From the NCBI RefSeq assembly GCF_900113735.1, contig NZ_FOQM01000009.1:115618-179617 (forward strand): a stretch of 64,000 nucleotides of DNA. Direction: 5' to 3'. This stretch comes from Bradyrhizobium sp. Gha (GTDB lineage Bacteria; Pseudomonadota; Alphaproteobacteria; Rhizobiales; Xanthobacteraceae). A model generated the notes under the pieces. The model was not told the DNA's origin and searched no databases. It saw only the letters and a program-made list of their open reading frames with translations. The translations under genes were made by a program, and so were the position numbers. This document shows positions 45,974-55,444 of the stretch, piece after piece; within the stretch, counting starts at the first letter, position 1, and every line of letters begins with the position of its first letter.

Positions 45974-46994
45974 GCGTCACTCGGAGCTGTTGGGAAGTGG
46001 TCAAATTGAGGGAGCACGCCTCGTTGCGGTCTGCGATGTAGTTAAGGCTCGCGCCGATGCTGTCGCCACGAAGTTTGCAGTCCCGGCGTACGACGATTTG
46101 AACGAGTTTCTCGCGCGCAGCGACATGGATGCCGTCGCGGTCCTGACGCCGAGCGGCATGCATCCCGAGCACGCCATTGCCTGTTCGCGCGCCGGCAAGC
46201 ACGTCGTCGTCGAAAAGCCGATGGCACTTCGATTGCAGGACGCCGATGACATGATCCGCGCCTGCGACGAAGCCGGCGTGAAGCTGTTTGTCGTCAAGCA
46301 GAACCGCTTCAACGTTCCGGTAGTCAAGGCGCGCGAGGCGCTGGACGCCGGCAGGTTTGGCCGGCTCGTCCTCGGCACTGTGCGGGTGCGCTGGTGTCGA
46401 GACCAGAGCTATTACGATCAGGATGCCTGGCGGGGCACCTGGGCCTATGACGGCGGCGTGCTAACCAACCAGGCCAGCCACCATATCGATATGCTGGAAT
46501 GGTTTTTCGGAGACGTGGTAAGCGTTCATGCCCGCGCAGCTACCGCCTTGGTGAAGGTCGAGACTGAAGACACTGCGGTCGCGACACTAAAATTCCGCAA
46601 CGGCGCCCTCGGTATCATCGAGGCGACAACGGCCGTTCGGCCAAAGGATCTCGAAGGCTCTCTTTCGATCCTTGGCGAGAAGGGCACGGTCGAGATCGCG
46701 GGGTTCGCGGTCAACCAGATCAGGCACTGGAATTTCGTGGACGAGTTGCCGAGCGACAAGGTCGTCGTCGAGAAGTTCTCGGTCAATCCGCCGAATGTCT
46801 ACGGCTTCGGCCACCAGGCCTATTATCAGCACGTCGTCGACTGCCTGTTGCATCAGAGCGCTGCATTGGTCGACGGCCTGCAGGGCCGTAAGAGTCTCGA
46901 ATTGATCTCCGCCCTCTACGAGTCGATAGAGACTGGGCAGGAAGTCGCGCTTCGTTTCGAGCCGCGACGGAGCAAGCTCGGTGTGATCTCGTGA
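45933..46994 (+). CDS. wlbA: Gfo/Idh/MocA sugar-nucleotide 3-dehydrogenase (WlbA/WbpB-like)
   Basis: 353 aa. The N-terminal Rossmann fold has FGLLGCGRIAKRHSELL; VVVEKPMALRLQDADDM carries the catalytic-type Lys, and NQASHHIDMLEWFFG the conserved His region. In the Wlb/Wbp pathway this enzyme oxidises UDP-GlcNAc-uronic acid at C3 with NAD, giving the 3-keto intermediate for the aminotransferase. The next two genes are exactly the acetyltransferase and aminotransferase of that pathway, which fixes the assignment well. Confidence 0.88.
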   Translation: MIRFGLLGCGRIAKRHSELLGSGQIEGARLVAVCDVVKARADAVATKFAVPAYDDLNEFLARSDMDAVAVLTPSGMHPEHAIACSRAGKHVVVEKPMALRLQDADDMIRACDEAGVKLFVVKQNRFNVPVVKAREALDAGRFGRLVLGTVRVRWCRDQSYYDQDAWRGTWAYDGGVLTNQASHHIDMLEWFFGDVVSVHARAATALVKVETEDTAVATLKFRNGALGIIEATTAVRPKDLEGSLSILGEKGTVEIAGFAVNQIRHWNFVDELPSDKVVVEKFSVNPPNVYGFGHQAYYQHVVDCLLHQSAALVDGLQGRKSLELISALYESIETGQEVALRFEPRRSKLGVIS

Positions 46995-47461
46995 GCGGCA
47001 AGCCGCAGATGCACCAGGTTGCGGTGCGCGACGTCAAGTTCGGTGAGCGTGTCAAGGTGGTTGAGCCCTGCAATCTTTACGGCTGTGAGATCGCGGACGA
47101 CTGCTTCGTCGGCCCGTTCACCGAGATACAGACCGGAGTAACCGTCGGCCCGCGAACCCGTGTGCAGTCGCATGCCTTCATCTGCGAACTGGTATCGATC
47201 GGCCACGATTGTTTCGTCGGACACGGTGTGATGTTCATCAACGATACCTTTTCCATCGGTGGGCCGGCACGCGGGCGCCGTGAATTGTGGCGCGCGACGA
47301 AGATTGGCAATCGCGTTTCGATCGGCTCGAACGCCACCATCATGCCGGTTTCCATCGCCGACGACGTCGTGATCGGAGCGGGCTCCGTGGTCACGAAAGA
47401 CATCATCGAGCCCGGCAGCTACGCCGGAAATCCCGCCCGCCGCCTCAAGGCCAAAACCTAG
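46991..47461 (+). CDS. wlbB: UDP-2-acetamido-3-amino-glucuronate N-acetyltransferase (WlbB/WbpD-like)
   Basis: 156 aa of left-handed beta-helix: CNLYGCEIADDCFVGPFTEI, GVTVGPRTRVQSHAFICE, ISIGHDCFVGHGVMFIND and KIGNRVSIGSNATIMP. The short C-terminal end DIIEPGSYAGNPARR matches WbpD. It acetylates the 3-amino group from acetyl-CoA to give the 2,3-diacetamido uronic acid. GTG 46991 overlaps wlbA by four bases; ATG 47009 is possible. Confidence 0.88.
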   Translation: MSGKPQMHQVAVRDVKFGERVKVVEPCNLYGCEIADDCFVGPFTEIQTGVTVGPRTRVQSHAFICELVSIGHDCFVGHGVMFINDTFSIGGPARGRRELWRATKIGNRVSIGSNATIMPVSIADDVVIGAGSVVTKDIIEPGSYAGNPARRLKAKT

Positions 47462-47473
47462 GGAATAGCATCC

Positions 47474-48571
47474 ATGCCGGTACCTTACGCGGATCTCGGG
47501 CTCCAGTATCAGTCGATCAAGGATGAGATCGATGGCGCAATTGCTGCAGTCATCCGCGATAGCGCCTTCATCCGGGGGCACTATGTCGATTCCTTCGAGC
47601 GGCAGTTTGCGGCTGCGGCGAACGTCAAGCACTGCGTATCCTGCGCGAACGGCACTGACGCACTCCACCTCGCGATGGCAGGGCTCAAGGTCAAGCCGGG
47701 TGATGAGGTCATCACGACCGCGCATTCCTGGATATCGACGTCGGCGATGATTACTCATGCTGGCGCGCAAGTCGTGTTCTGCGATACCGACGGCGTGACC
47801 TTCACGATTGACCCGGCGGCAATCGAAGCCGCGATCACGCCGCGGACGGTCGGAATCATTCCGGTGCATCTCTACGGTCAGCCGGCGGACATGGACGCGA
47901 TCATGGCGATCGCGCACAAGCATGGGCTCTGGGTTGTCGAGGACTGCGCCCAGGCACATCTGGCCTGCTACAAGGACCGGATGGTCGGAACGTTCGGCGC
48001 GGCCGCGACCTATTCGTTCTACCCTGGCAAGAATCTCGGCGCTATGGGCGATGCTGGCGCTGTCGTCACCAACGACGCTGAACTTGCAGAATACATGACT
48101 ATGGTGGCGCGCCATGGCGGCCTCATCAAACATCAGCACAACATCGAGGGCATTAACAGTCGGCTCGATGGGATGCAGGCAGCAATTCTTTCCGCGAAGC
48201 TGCCACATCTCGCTGCCTGGACGAAAGCGCGGCAACATGCGGCTGCGATCTACGATGCCAGCCTCAATCAGATAGAAGGAGTGGAGGTGCCGCAGGTCGC
48301 ACTCGGCCGCAGCCACGTCTATCACCTCTACACGATCCGTCATCCGCGCCGCGATGCGCTAGCCGCTCATCTCAGTTCCAGGGGGGTACAGACTGCGATC
48401 AATTATCCGACCGCATTGCCATTTCTTCAGGCCTATAAGCGGTTCGATCATAGCGCGCATCAGTTTCCGAATGCATACCGTGATCAAAACAGTATTCTCT
48501 CGCTCCCAATGTATGCCGAGATCACTAGTGAACAGCAGGAAATAGTTGTCGATTGCATTCGCTCCTTCTAG
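47474..48571 (+). CDS. wlbC: DegT-family sugar aminotransferase (WlbC/WbpE-like)
   Basis: A 365-aa PLP enzyme. HCVSCANGTDALHLAMAGL, GDEVITTAHSWISTSAM and VEDCAQAHLA surround the cofactor, and the PLP lysine is in SFYPGKNLGAMGDAG. GVQTAINYPTALPFLQAY is the usual C-terminal substrate region. It transaminates the 3-keto sugar from WlbA to the 3-amino sugar, using glutamate. It follows wlbB by 12 bases. Confidence 0.9.
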   Translation: MPVPYADLGLQYQSIKDEIDGAIAAVIRDSAFIRGHYVDSFERQFAAAANVKHCVSCANGTDALHLAMAGLKVKPGDEVITTAHSWISTSAMITHAGAQVVFCDTDGVTFTIDPAAIEAAITPRTVGIIPVHLYGQPADMDAIMAIAHKHGLWVVEDCAQAHLACYKDRMVGTFGAAATYSFYPGKNLGAMGDAGAVVTNDAELAEYMTMVARHGGLIKHQHNIEGINSRLDGMQAAILSAKLPHLAAWTKARQHAAAIYDASLNQIEGVEVPQVALGRSHVYHLYTIRHPRRDALAAHLSSRGVQTAINYPTALPFLQAYKRFDHSAHQFPNAYRDQNSILSLPMYAEITSEQQEIVVDCIRSF

Positions 48572-48621
48572 TTGGGCATGCCTTTGTCAAGGCAGGACAA
48601 AGACGGGGGTGAGATATTGTT

Positions 48622-49551
48622 ATGACTATCTGGATCACCGGTGCCAACGGCTTTATTGGAAGATATCTGACGCGCGAGCTGGCCGACCGAGGACTCGCTG
48701 TACATGGCCTTGGCCATGGGGCGATTGCAGAGCCCGACAAGCACTATCTCGGAATGCGCAATTGGTTGAACGGTGAGATCGAGCCTGCCAATCTCAATGC
48801 GTTGGCAGCGCAAGCGGGGTTACCAAAGGTCGTCTTCCATTTGGCCGGCGGATCCTCCGTTGGAGTGTCCATCGCGCAGCCCTACGAAGATTTTTCGCGC
48901 ACGGTACTAACCGCGGCTCATCTGCTGGAGTGGCTGCGTACAACTGCGCCGGAGTGTCACGTTGTGGTCGTGTCTAGTGCGGCCGTCTATGGCTCCGCAC
49001 TTGTGGAGCGCATTTCTGAAAGCGCAACGACCGCGCCCGTATCTCCCTATGGTCAGCATAAACTCATAGTCGAGCAGCTCAGTCGTAGCTATGCCAGCAC
49101 ATTCGGCTTGCAAAGCACAGTCGTGCGGCTCTTTTCGGTCTACGGCGCCAATTTGCGCAAGCAATTGCTTTGGGATATTTGCATGCGTTTGCGGGACGGG
49201 GCTGCCACGTTGACACTCGGGGGTACGGGGAGAGAACAGCGCGATTGGACAGAGGTCCGTGATGTGGCGAAGTTGTTAGCGCGCGTTGGGTGCAATCCGC
49301 CGGATCAAGCAGTCGAAATCATCAATGGAGGCTCGGGCATTGGAACGTCCGTTGCCGATGTAGCTCAATACGTCACGCATGCTTGGGGGGTAAATGTTCC
49401 GGTGGAATTTTCAGGTATAGCACGGCCGGGCGATCCTCTATGCCTGGTCGCAGATCCCAGTCGGCTGAACACATTATCCTTTGAATGGGAAATTGCCGTT
49501 CGAACGGGCATTGCCGAGTACGTCACTTGGTTCAAGGGGCAATTTCCTTGA
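48622..49551 (+). CDS. NAD-dependent sugar-nucleotide epimerase/reductase
   Basis: A 309-aa extended SDR. WITGANGFIGRYLTREL binds NAD(P), VVVSSAAVYGS gives the catalytic Ser and SPYGQHK the Tyr-Lys pair. RLFSVYGANLRKQLLWDI and GTGREQRDWTEVRDVA are typical of UDP-hexose epimerases or reductases such as WbpV/WbpK-like enzymes. A WbpK-like role in making a 6-deoxy sugar or an epimerase role are both possible. It is cotranscribed with wlbABC and the following glycosyltransferase. Confidence 0.82.
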   Translation: MTIWITGANGFIGRYLTRELADRGLAVHGLGHGAIAEPDKHYLGMRNWLNGEIEPANLNALAAQAGLPKVVFHLAGGSSVGVSIAQPYEDFSRTVLTAAHLLEWLRTTAPECHVVVVSSAAVYGSALVERISESATTAPVSPYGQHKLIVEQLSRSYASTFGLQSTVVRLFSVYGANLRKQLLWDICMRLRDGAATLTLGGTGREQRDWTEVRDVAKLLARVGCNPPDQAVEIINGGSGIGTSVADVAQYVTHAWGVNVPVEFSGIARPGDPLCLVADPSRLNTLSFEWEIAVRTGIAEYVTWFKGQFP

Positions 49552-50732
49552 CTCGGCCGCCCCTCCGTGTCGGCTTCACTTTCATTCCCCGCAGGTTGCA
49601 TGCAGGGGGGTTCAACTATCTCAAAAATCTGTTTGAGGCTCTTCACAGATATCAGCCCGGCCAACTCGAGCCGGTAACATTTGCGGGCCTGTCGGACGAT
49701 GACAAGGACTTGGCGAGTTTTTTGCAGATTCCAAGCGTCGAAGTCGTAAAGCATAAGGCGTTCGAACGCGATCATTCTGGGTTGACCAGTGCGCTCATTG
49801 CCGGAATAGACCATGCGGCCGCTGCTGCCTTTGATGCGCAGAGAGTTGACGTCGTCTTCGAGCATGCTCGGTTTTTCGGTTGGCGCCTTCCATTGCCGAC
49901 CGTCGCCTGGTTTCCGGATCTGCAGCACAAAAGCCTGCCTCAGCTGTTTTCCGTGACCGCGCGTTGGCGTCGTGAGCTTGGATTTCGTGCGCAGCTTGCC
50001 GCACGACGAACGATCGTTCTGAGCAGCGATAGTGCATTGAAGGACTGCAGGCGCTTCTATCCGGGCGCGACAAATCAGTTCTCGGTCGTCAGGTTCGCCA
50101 GTTACCCGACTAACGACCTTGTTGCAGCGGACCCTCGCGAGATTATCAGCCTTTATGACTTGCCGGAGCGATACTTTTATCTACCGAATCAGTTCTGGCG
50201 ACATAAGAACCACCAATTGGTGCTCGATGCACTGGCGATTTTGGCTGAGCGGGGTATAAAAATTGTAGTTGCGGTATCAGGTGGGCCCGACGAGCCGCCC
50301 AGAACCTTCAACGGCATCATGCGAGAGGTTGAGGAGCGCGGGCTCAAGGAAAACTTTCGCTACTTGGGGATGATTCCTCTCGCGCACGTCTACGCGCTAC
50401 TCAGGGCATGCCAGGCACTGATCAACCCCTCACGGTTTGAAGGCTGGAGTACGACCGTGGAAGAAGCGAAGTCGTTTGATGTACCCATGATCTTATCGGA
50501 CCTGGACGTACATCGCGAACAGGCTGGTGGTGCGGCTGTGTACTTCAGCGTCGACGATGCCGCGGCTCTTGCCCGATGCCTTGCCGAAGCTATATCGAGA
50601 GACGAGGCCTTCCAGGTAAGGCAGCTGGGATCCTCGGTCGAACGGCGCGTTGCCAAGTTCGCCGAAGAGTTTGCGGATGCCATAAAGAGTGCTGCGGCAG
50701 CCGGTTCTTCAATCTCGCGACGTGTCAGGTAG
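49548..50732 (+). CDS. Glycosyltransferase, group 1 (GT4 family)
   Basis: 394 aa. The GT-B N-domain has GFTFIPRRLHAGGFNYLKNL and VAWFPDLQHKSLPQLFS; the C-domain has YFYLPNQFWRHKNHQLVLDA, FRYLGMIPLAHVYALLR and INPSRFEGWSTTVEEAKSF, the GT4 nucleotide-sugar site with its EEA glutamates. TTG 49548 is chosen as start because it overlaps the previous stop (TTGA) and the upstream frame is unconserved. It adds a sugar to the O-unit. Confidence 0.88.
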   Translation: MTRPPLRVGFTFIPRRLHAGGFNYLKNLFEALHRYQPGQLEPVTFAGLSDDDKDLASFLQIPSVEVVKHKAFERDHSGLTSALIAGIDHAAAAAFDAQRVDVVFEHARFFGWRLPLPTVAWFPDLQHKSLPQLFSVTARWRRELGFRAQLAARRTIVLSSDSALKDCRRFYPGATNQFSVVRFASYPTNDLVAADPREIISLYDLPERYFYLPNQFWRHKNHQLVLDALAILAERGIKIVVAVSGGPDEPPRTFNGIMREVEERGLKENFRYLGMIPLAHVYALLRACQALINPSRFEGWSTTVEEAKSFDVPMILSDLDVHREQAGGAAVYFSVDDAAALARCLAEAISRDEAFQVRQLGSSVERRVAKFAEEFADAIKSAAAAGSSISRRVR

Positions 50733-50772
50733 CATCGGTCAGGGAGTTTCCGCACCCGATGTGTCACGATGC

Positions 50773-50919
50773 ATCGTTGGTCTTCCGGGCGTTCTCGGTT
50801 TCACCCACGACTCTGCCACGGTCTTCGACGCGGTCAGGCTGCTGCGGGAAGACGAGGACATCCACTTCATCCTCTCGGGATGGGGCGTTGGCTGGGAAGG
50901 ACCTCTGAGAACGTGTTAG
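50773..50919 (+). pseudogene. Relic of a WbuB-like glycosyltransferase
   Basis: About 45 codons read VGLPGVLGFTHDSATVFDAV, RLLREDEDIHFILSGWGVGW, matching an internal segment of the intact glycosyltransferase at 51468-52688 (GNLGFTHAPRTVFEAARLL; SIHFVLSGWGIGW). Both ends are missing and a stop follows at 50917. Orientation is opposite to the intact gene. It is diverged enough not to be a recent copy. Confidence 0.8.
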
Positions 50920-50983
50920 CGTGCTCCGTCAGATACGCCGAGTAGGCGCGCCGAATTCCAAGTTCTCGCGAGGTCGTCGCGCG

Positions 50984-51087
50984 TCAGCCCGGGTTTGCGG
51001 GTCGGCTGACGTCGAGCAGTTTGCGCAGCGTGCCGTCGGGCCGCGAGATGTCGAAGTGATTTCGCCGCGGTAGCCTACGATTTCCAT
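50984..51087 (-). pseudogene. Relic of the fcl C-terminus (first)
   Basis: The minus strand reads IVGYRGEI in one frame, then after a shift FDISRPDGTLRKLLDVSR, matching [19 protein letters not shown] and RKLLDISR near the end of intact fcl (about 55280-55365). Only about 30 codons remain. It lies back-to-back with the glycosyltransferase relic. Confidence 0.78.
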
Positions 51088-51467
51088 CGGCTGGATGCAG
51101 CTGGTCGAGAAGACTGGCAGCCCTGAGCCTGGCCAGGCGGTCACAAGCCGAGGCGGTTTGGGAAGACCGCACAATCTGGCTGTCTTGGCGGATCAGGGAG
51201 GTGGTTTCACCATTCGTGCCCTCGTTGACGATTTTGCAGGTCGCGCCTTGAGCGTCGGCTACCCCTCGGCGTCGACTTCTTACATGCCGACAAACTCAGC
51301 TTCAAAAAAGGTGGCGGCTGGGAAACGCCATCACCCGGGGTCGCGCGGCGGCGACCCCAAGGACAAAATATCAATGTCGCGTCGAAGCCGCATGCGACAG
51401 AACCCTACTAGCCAAGAAGTCTTCTCCACAAAAGAGCTTCTGCCCTCATGCTATTTTTGCTGGTTAG
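51088..51467. other. Gene-poor stretch between relics and the glycosyltransferase
   Basis: About 380 bases, no supported gene. A plus-strand frame (51095-51475) exists but has irregular composition and no ribosome site. Likely debris of the same rearrangement that left the neighbouring relics. Confidence 0.4.
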
Positions 51468-52688
51468 TCAACTAAAGTCATCCCGCAACAGTCGTATGAT
51501 TTGCCGATAGCGAAGCAGTGAGGCGCGCCCACTATATTTCATTGCAGAAACAGCCGCCAAGCGGCCCCGGTCAACAGTTACGCTTCGATCGGCCGCCGCA
51601 TGCAATATCGCTTGCGCAAGGGCAGTTGGATCCTCAGGGGATACGACCCAACCGATGTCCTCCTCGGTAACCGCAAGCCCGGCCTCGGAATTGACTTCCG
51701 TCCCGACGATCACGGCGCGCCCGACGGCAAGGAAATTGTAGAGGCGGCTCGGAATAGAGACCCCGGCAACATTGCGCCGGTAGGGAATGATCCAGGCATC
51801 GGCTGATGCGAGGAATTCGGCGAGCTGGTCCTCCGGCACGGGGTCCAGCAGGGTGACGTTCTTGAGGTTTTCCGAGGCTTGAAGGGTTTTCAGCTCGCCC
51901 CAGCCGATCCCCCACCCGGATAGCACGAAGTGAATGCTGGCGTCATGTCGCAGCAGCCGGGCGGCCTCGAACACAGTGCGAGGCGCGTGGGTGAAGCCAA
52001 GATTGCCGCACAGGCCAACGGCGAATTGCGCCGGGCCGGCCTTCCGCAAGGGATTGCCGGGATCCGGCTCGCGGAAGCCGATCGGAAGCAGCGTCCAGTT
52101 GGGGACGAAATGAATCTTCTCGGCGGTGACCCCGGGATAGCGCAACAGGAGGGGGGGCACATCGCGACCGATGACGAAGATTGCGTTGAGCGACCTGAAC
52201 AGCCAGGCATTGGCAAGGCGCAGGGCGCGCGCGACGAGCGAACTCGGCTTGGCGATCCCGGCCACCTCGAGCGCTTCCGGATAGAGATCGTAGATGAGGA
52301 GCGCCGTTCTGGCGCCGCGCAGCCTTGCCGCCAGGGTGATAGCATAGGGCAGGGTGAACGGGCTCGTCACCGACATCACAACGTCATCCCGGCGCGCCCG
52401 CCGATAGACTGCCCAGAACATCCGTAGTGCCAGCATCGTGCTGGCGACGACACGCCGGCCGAGCGCGTGCTTGGGGGGCTTCCAGTTAGCAATCTCGATG
52501 ACAGCAGGGGTGTCTTCAGCCGCCGGCAACTTGGCCGAGCCGGGCGTTCCCGACAGGACGATGGTCGACATGTCAAGGGCGATCGCGTTCGCAATCGCAC
52601 CGAGATAGGTCGCCGTGGTGCTCGGGTCCGGCGGATAGAATTCCGTGGCTAGAATGAAGCTCGGAGTCTTGGCCACTATGTTATCCAT
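51468..52688 (-). CDS. Glycosyltransferase, GT4 family (WbuB-like)
   Basis: 406 aa. The N-domain begins with FILATEFYPPDPSTTATYLG, the C-domain shows VGLCGNLGFTHAPRTVFEAA, FVLSGWGIGWGELKTLQ, LAEFLASADAWIIPYRRN and SIPSRLYNFLAVGRAVIVGT, the WbuB/WcaI pattern for adding N-acetylfucosamine-like or fucose residues. ATG 52688 overlaps the upstream phosphatase by eight bases, so the two are coupled. The high-GC codon use matches the core genome more than the wzx operon. Confidence 0.88.
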   Translation of the reverse strand: MDNIVAKTPSFILATEFYPPDPSTTATYLGAIANAIALDMSTIVLSGTPGSAKLPAAEDTPAVIEIANWKPPKHALGRRVVASTMLALRMFWAVYRRARRDDVVMSVTSPFTLPYAITLAARLRGARTALLIYDLYPEALEVAGIAKPSSLVARALRLANAWLFRSLNAIFVIGRDVPPLLLRYPGVTAEKIHFVPNWTLLPIGFREPDPGNPLRKAGPAQFAVGLCGNLGFTHAPRTVFEAARLLRHDASIHFVLSGWGIGWGELKTLQASENLKNVTLLDPVPEDQLAEFLASADAWIIPYRRNVAGVSIPSRLYNFLAVGRAVIVGTEVNSEAGLAVTEEDIGWVVSPEDPTALAQAILHAAADRSVTVDRGRLAAVSAMKYSGRASLLRYRQIIRLLRDDFS

Positions 52689-53223
52689 TTGCCAGGAGCG
52701 GCAGGATGAAATCCCGCAGATTGCCGCCCGGAAAGAGGTGGCCCGGCAACCCGGCCGCACGCGCCGCTTCGATATCGGACGGCTTGTCGCCCACCAGGAA
52801 GCTCCGGCTTGCGTCGACGGGAAACTTGTCGAGGAGGTCCATGATCATGCCGGGCTGAGGCTTGCGCCGCTCGCTTGCACACCGGTAACGTTCGACCCGT
52901 CCATCCGGATGAAACGGGCAATATTCGAACGCATCGATCCGCGCACCATGCGCCGCCAGCTGGGTCGCCATCCAATCGTGCAGGGCATGGATATCGGTCT
53001 CCTGGTACAGCCCCCTCGCCACGCCCGACTGGTTGGTGACCACGAAGGCGAAATAGCCGGCATCATTGACCGCCTTCACGGCCTCGACCGCGCCGTCCAT
53101 CCAGACGAACTTGCCAATCTCGAACAGATATTCGCTATCGACGTTCAGAACCCCGTCCCGATCGAAGAAAACGGCAGGGCGCAGCACCGGGTCGATCACT
53201 GTTCTCTCTGGGTCTCGGGACAT
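52681..53223 (-). CDS. HAD-family heptose-bisphosphate phosphatase-like (GmhB/HisB-N type)
   Basis: 180 aa, the usual GmhB length. FFDRDGVLNVDSEYL gives the two catalytic Asp, VVTNQSGVARGLY the second motif, and RKPQPGMIMDLLDKF with FLVGDKPSDIEAARAAG the rest. The zinc loop begins CPFHPDG, but its second half reads YRCASERRKP instead of CxC-RKP, so a ligand is missing. GmhB removes a phosphate from heptose 1,7-bisphosphate; no other heptose gene is here, so another sugar phosphate is possible. An upstream in-frame extension to 53418 is unconserved. Confidence 0.85.
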   Translation of the reverse strand: MSRDPERTVIDPVLRPAVFFDRDGVLNVDSEYLFEIGKFVWMDGAVEAVKAVNDAGYFAFVVTNQSGVARGLYQETDIHALHDWMATQLAAHGARIDAFEYCPFHPDGRVERYRCASERRKPQPGMIMDLLDKFPVDASRSFLVGDKPSDIEAARAAGLPGHLFPGGNLRDFILPLLANG

Positions 53224-53451
53224 TCCGGCTCGACAATCACGCTCCCTCGGGGGTAAACCGCCAGTGCAACCCCTTCGCTGAAGTGTGCTCAGTATCACGA
53301 TTGTGTTCCAGGTCCAATCTATCGCCATGAGGGCACGCCTGGGGTTGACCCGCGAATGGCGATATGTCCAAGAAGACGCGAAGGAATGCGCCTGGCTGAG
53401 CGCTGAATTTGCGCCCATCCAATTCGAAATGCTGTGGGATTTAGGCTAGCC

Positions 53452-54522
53452 ATGACCAAACGCATCGCTCTCATCACCGGTGTGACCGGCCAGGACGGCG
53501 CCTATCTCGCCGAATATCTGCTGTCGCTCGGCTATATCGTCCATGGCATCAAGCGACGCTCGTCGTCTTTCAACACCGGGCGCGTCGACCATCTCTACCA
53601 GGACCCGCATGTCGGTAACGTGCCGTTCCTGATGCATTACGGCGACATGACGGATTCGACCAATCTGATCCGTCTCGTGCAGCAGATCCGGCCGACTGAA
53701 ATCTACAATCTCGCCGCGCAAAGCCACGTCGCCGTCAGCTTCGAGAGCCCGGAATATACCGCCAATGCGGACGCCATTGGCGTGCTGCGCCTCTTGGAAG
53801 CGATCCGCATCCTCGGTATGGAGAAGGAGACGCGGTTCTACCAGGCCTCGACCTCCGAGCTCTACGGTCTCGTGCAGGAGATCCCGCAGAAGGAGACCAC
53901 GCCGTTCTACCCGCGCTCGCCTTACGGCGTGGCCAAACTCTACGGCTACTGGATCACGGTCAATTACCGCGAGGCCTATGGCATGTTTGCCTCGAACGGC
54001 ATCCTGTTCAACCATGAGAGCCCGATCCGCGGCGAGACCTTCGTCACTCGCAAGATTACCCGCGCCGTCGCGCGCATCGAGGTCGGCTTGGAGGAGACCC
54101 TCTACCTCGGCAATCTCGAGGCCAAGCGCGACTGGGGCCATGCCAAGGACTACGTCGAGGGCATGCATATGATCCTCCAGGCCGACAAACCTGACGATTT
54201 CGTGCTCGCCACCGGTGAGATGCGCTCAGTGCGCGAAATGGTGGAGCTGTCCTTTGCGCAAGTCGGCCGCCGCGTCGAATGGCGCGGCGCAGGCGTCGAC
54301 GAGACCGGGGTCGATGCCATCAGCGGCAAGGTCGTGGTGAAGATCGATCCGACCTATTTCCGCCCCACCGAGGTCGATCTCCTCATTGGCGATTCCAGCA
54401 AGGCGCGGCAGGTGCTTGGCTGGAAGCCGAAGCGGACCTTCACGCAATTGGTCGAAGAGATGATGGCGAGCGATCTGGCTGATGCCAAGCGGGATGTCGC
54501 AAATGGCAAGCGTAGCGTTTGA
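53452..54522 (+). CDS. gmd: GDP-mannose 4,6-dehydratase
   Basis: 356 aa. [18 protein letters not shown] binds NADP, STSELYG carries the catalytic Thr/Glu-type pair, and [12 protein letters not shown] the Tyr-Lys. [17 protein letters not shown] and [16 protein letters not shown] are hallmarks of Gmd. It converts GDP-D-mannose to GDP-4-keto-6-deoxymannose, first step to GDP-L-fucose. It overlaps fcl by 20 bases. A remnant of a second gmd lies at 57640-57812, and manC at the window end would supply GDP-mannose. Confidence 0.96.
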   Translation: MTKRIALITGVTGQDGAYLAEYLLSLGYIVHGIKRRSSSFNTGRVDHLYQDPHVGNVPFLMHYGDMTDSTNLIRLVQQIRPTEIYNLAAQSHVAVSFESPEYTANADAIGVLRLLEAIRILGMEKETRFYQASTSELYGLVQEIPQKETTPFYPRSPYGVAKLYGYWITVNYREAYGMFASNGILFNHESPIRGETFVTRKITRAVARIEVGLEETLYLGNLEAKRDWGHAKDYVEGMHMILQADKPDDFVLATGEMRSVREMVELSFAQVGRRVEWRGAGVDETGVDAISGKVVVKIDPTYFRPTEVDLLIGDSSKARQVLGWKPKRTFTQLVEEMMASDLADAKRDVANGKRSV

Positions 54523-55444
54523 GCTGACCGGCAAGAGCGTCTACGTCGCCGGCCATCGCGGCATGGTCGGCAGCGCGATCGTGCGCCGGCTGGAGCGGGA
54601 GAATGTGAACCTCGTGACCGTCGACCGGCGCGAGGTCGATCTCTGCAACCAGGCCGCCGTGTTCGACTGGTTCGCGAAGGCGCGGCCGCAGGTGATCTTC
54701 CTCGCCGCGGCCAAAGTCGGCGGCATCGTCGCCAACAACACGCTGCGCGCCGAGTTCATCTACGACAACATCGCGATCGCCGCGAACGTGATTCAGGCCG
54801 CGCATCAAAACGGCGCCGAGAAGCTGATGTTCCTCGGCTCGTCCTGCATCTATCCAAAGCTTGCGCCGCAGCCGTTGCGCGAGGACAGCGTGCTGACGGG
54901 CCCGCTGGAGCCGACCAACGAGCCTTATGCGATTGCGAAAATCGCCGGCATCAAGATGGCGGAGGCCTATCGCAGCCAGTATGGCAGCGACTTCATCAGC
55001 GTGATGCCGACCAATCTCTACGGTCCCGGGGACAATTATCATCCTGAATTGAGCCACGTCGTCGCCGCCCTGATCCGCCGCTTTCACGAAGCGAAGCTGT
55101 CGGGCGCGAAAAGCGTCGCGGTCTGGGGCACCGGCACGCCGCGGCGGGAGTTCCTCTATGTCGACGACATGGCGGATGCCTGCGTGCACCTGATGAAGAC
55201 CTATTCCGGCGCAGAGTTGATCAACGTCGGCACCGGAGAGGACATCGCCATCGCCGAGTTCGCCCGCGTCGTCGCCGGGGTCGTCGGCTATCGCGGCGAT
55301 ATCTCCTTCGATACTTCGCGCCCTGACGGCACACCGCGCAAGCTGCTCGATATCAGCCGCCTCGATAAGCTCGGCTGGCGCGCCACGACTTCGCTTCACG
55401 ACGGCCTGAAGCGCGCTTACGAAGCTTATCTAGCAAAGCACTAG
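54503..55444 (+). CDS. fcl: GDP-L-fucose synthase
   Basis: 313 aa. [20 protein letters not shown] binds [18 protein letters not shown] holds the catalytic Ser and [11 protein letters not shown] the Tyr-Lys. [17 protein letters not shown] and [16 protein letters not shown] are Fcl-specific. It epimerises and reduces the Gmd product to GDP-L-fucose. ATG 54503 lies inside gmd and fits homologues. Two relics of this gene flank the region (50984-51087 and 57813-58000). Confidence 0.96.
   Translation: MASVAFELTGKSVYVAGHRGMVGSAIVRRLERENVNLVTVDRREVDLCNQAAVFDWFAKARPQVIFLAAAKVGGIVANNTLRAEFIYDNIAIAANVIQAAHQNGAEKLMFLGSSCIYPKLAPQPLREDSVLTGPLEPTNEPYAIAKIAGIKMAEAYRSQYGSDFISVMPTNLYGPGDNYHPELSHVVAALIRRFHEAKLSGAKSVAVWGTGTPRREFLYVDDMADACVHLMKTYSGAELINVGTGEDIAIAEFARVVAGVVGYRGDISFDTSRPDGTPRKLLDISRLDKLGWRATTSLHDGLKRAYEAYLAKH

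Noticed and set aside
46916..48343. 475-codon minus-strand frame opposite wlbB-wlbC
   Set aside because: Shadow of two genes with strong motifs on the plus strand; the frame has His/Arg/Asp-rich composition and no domain.
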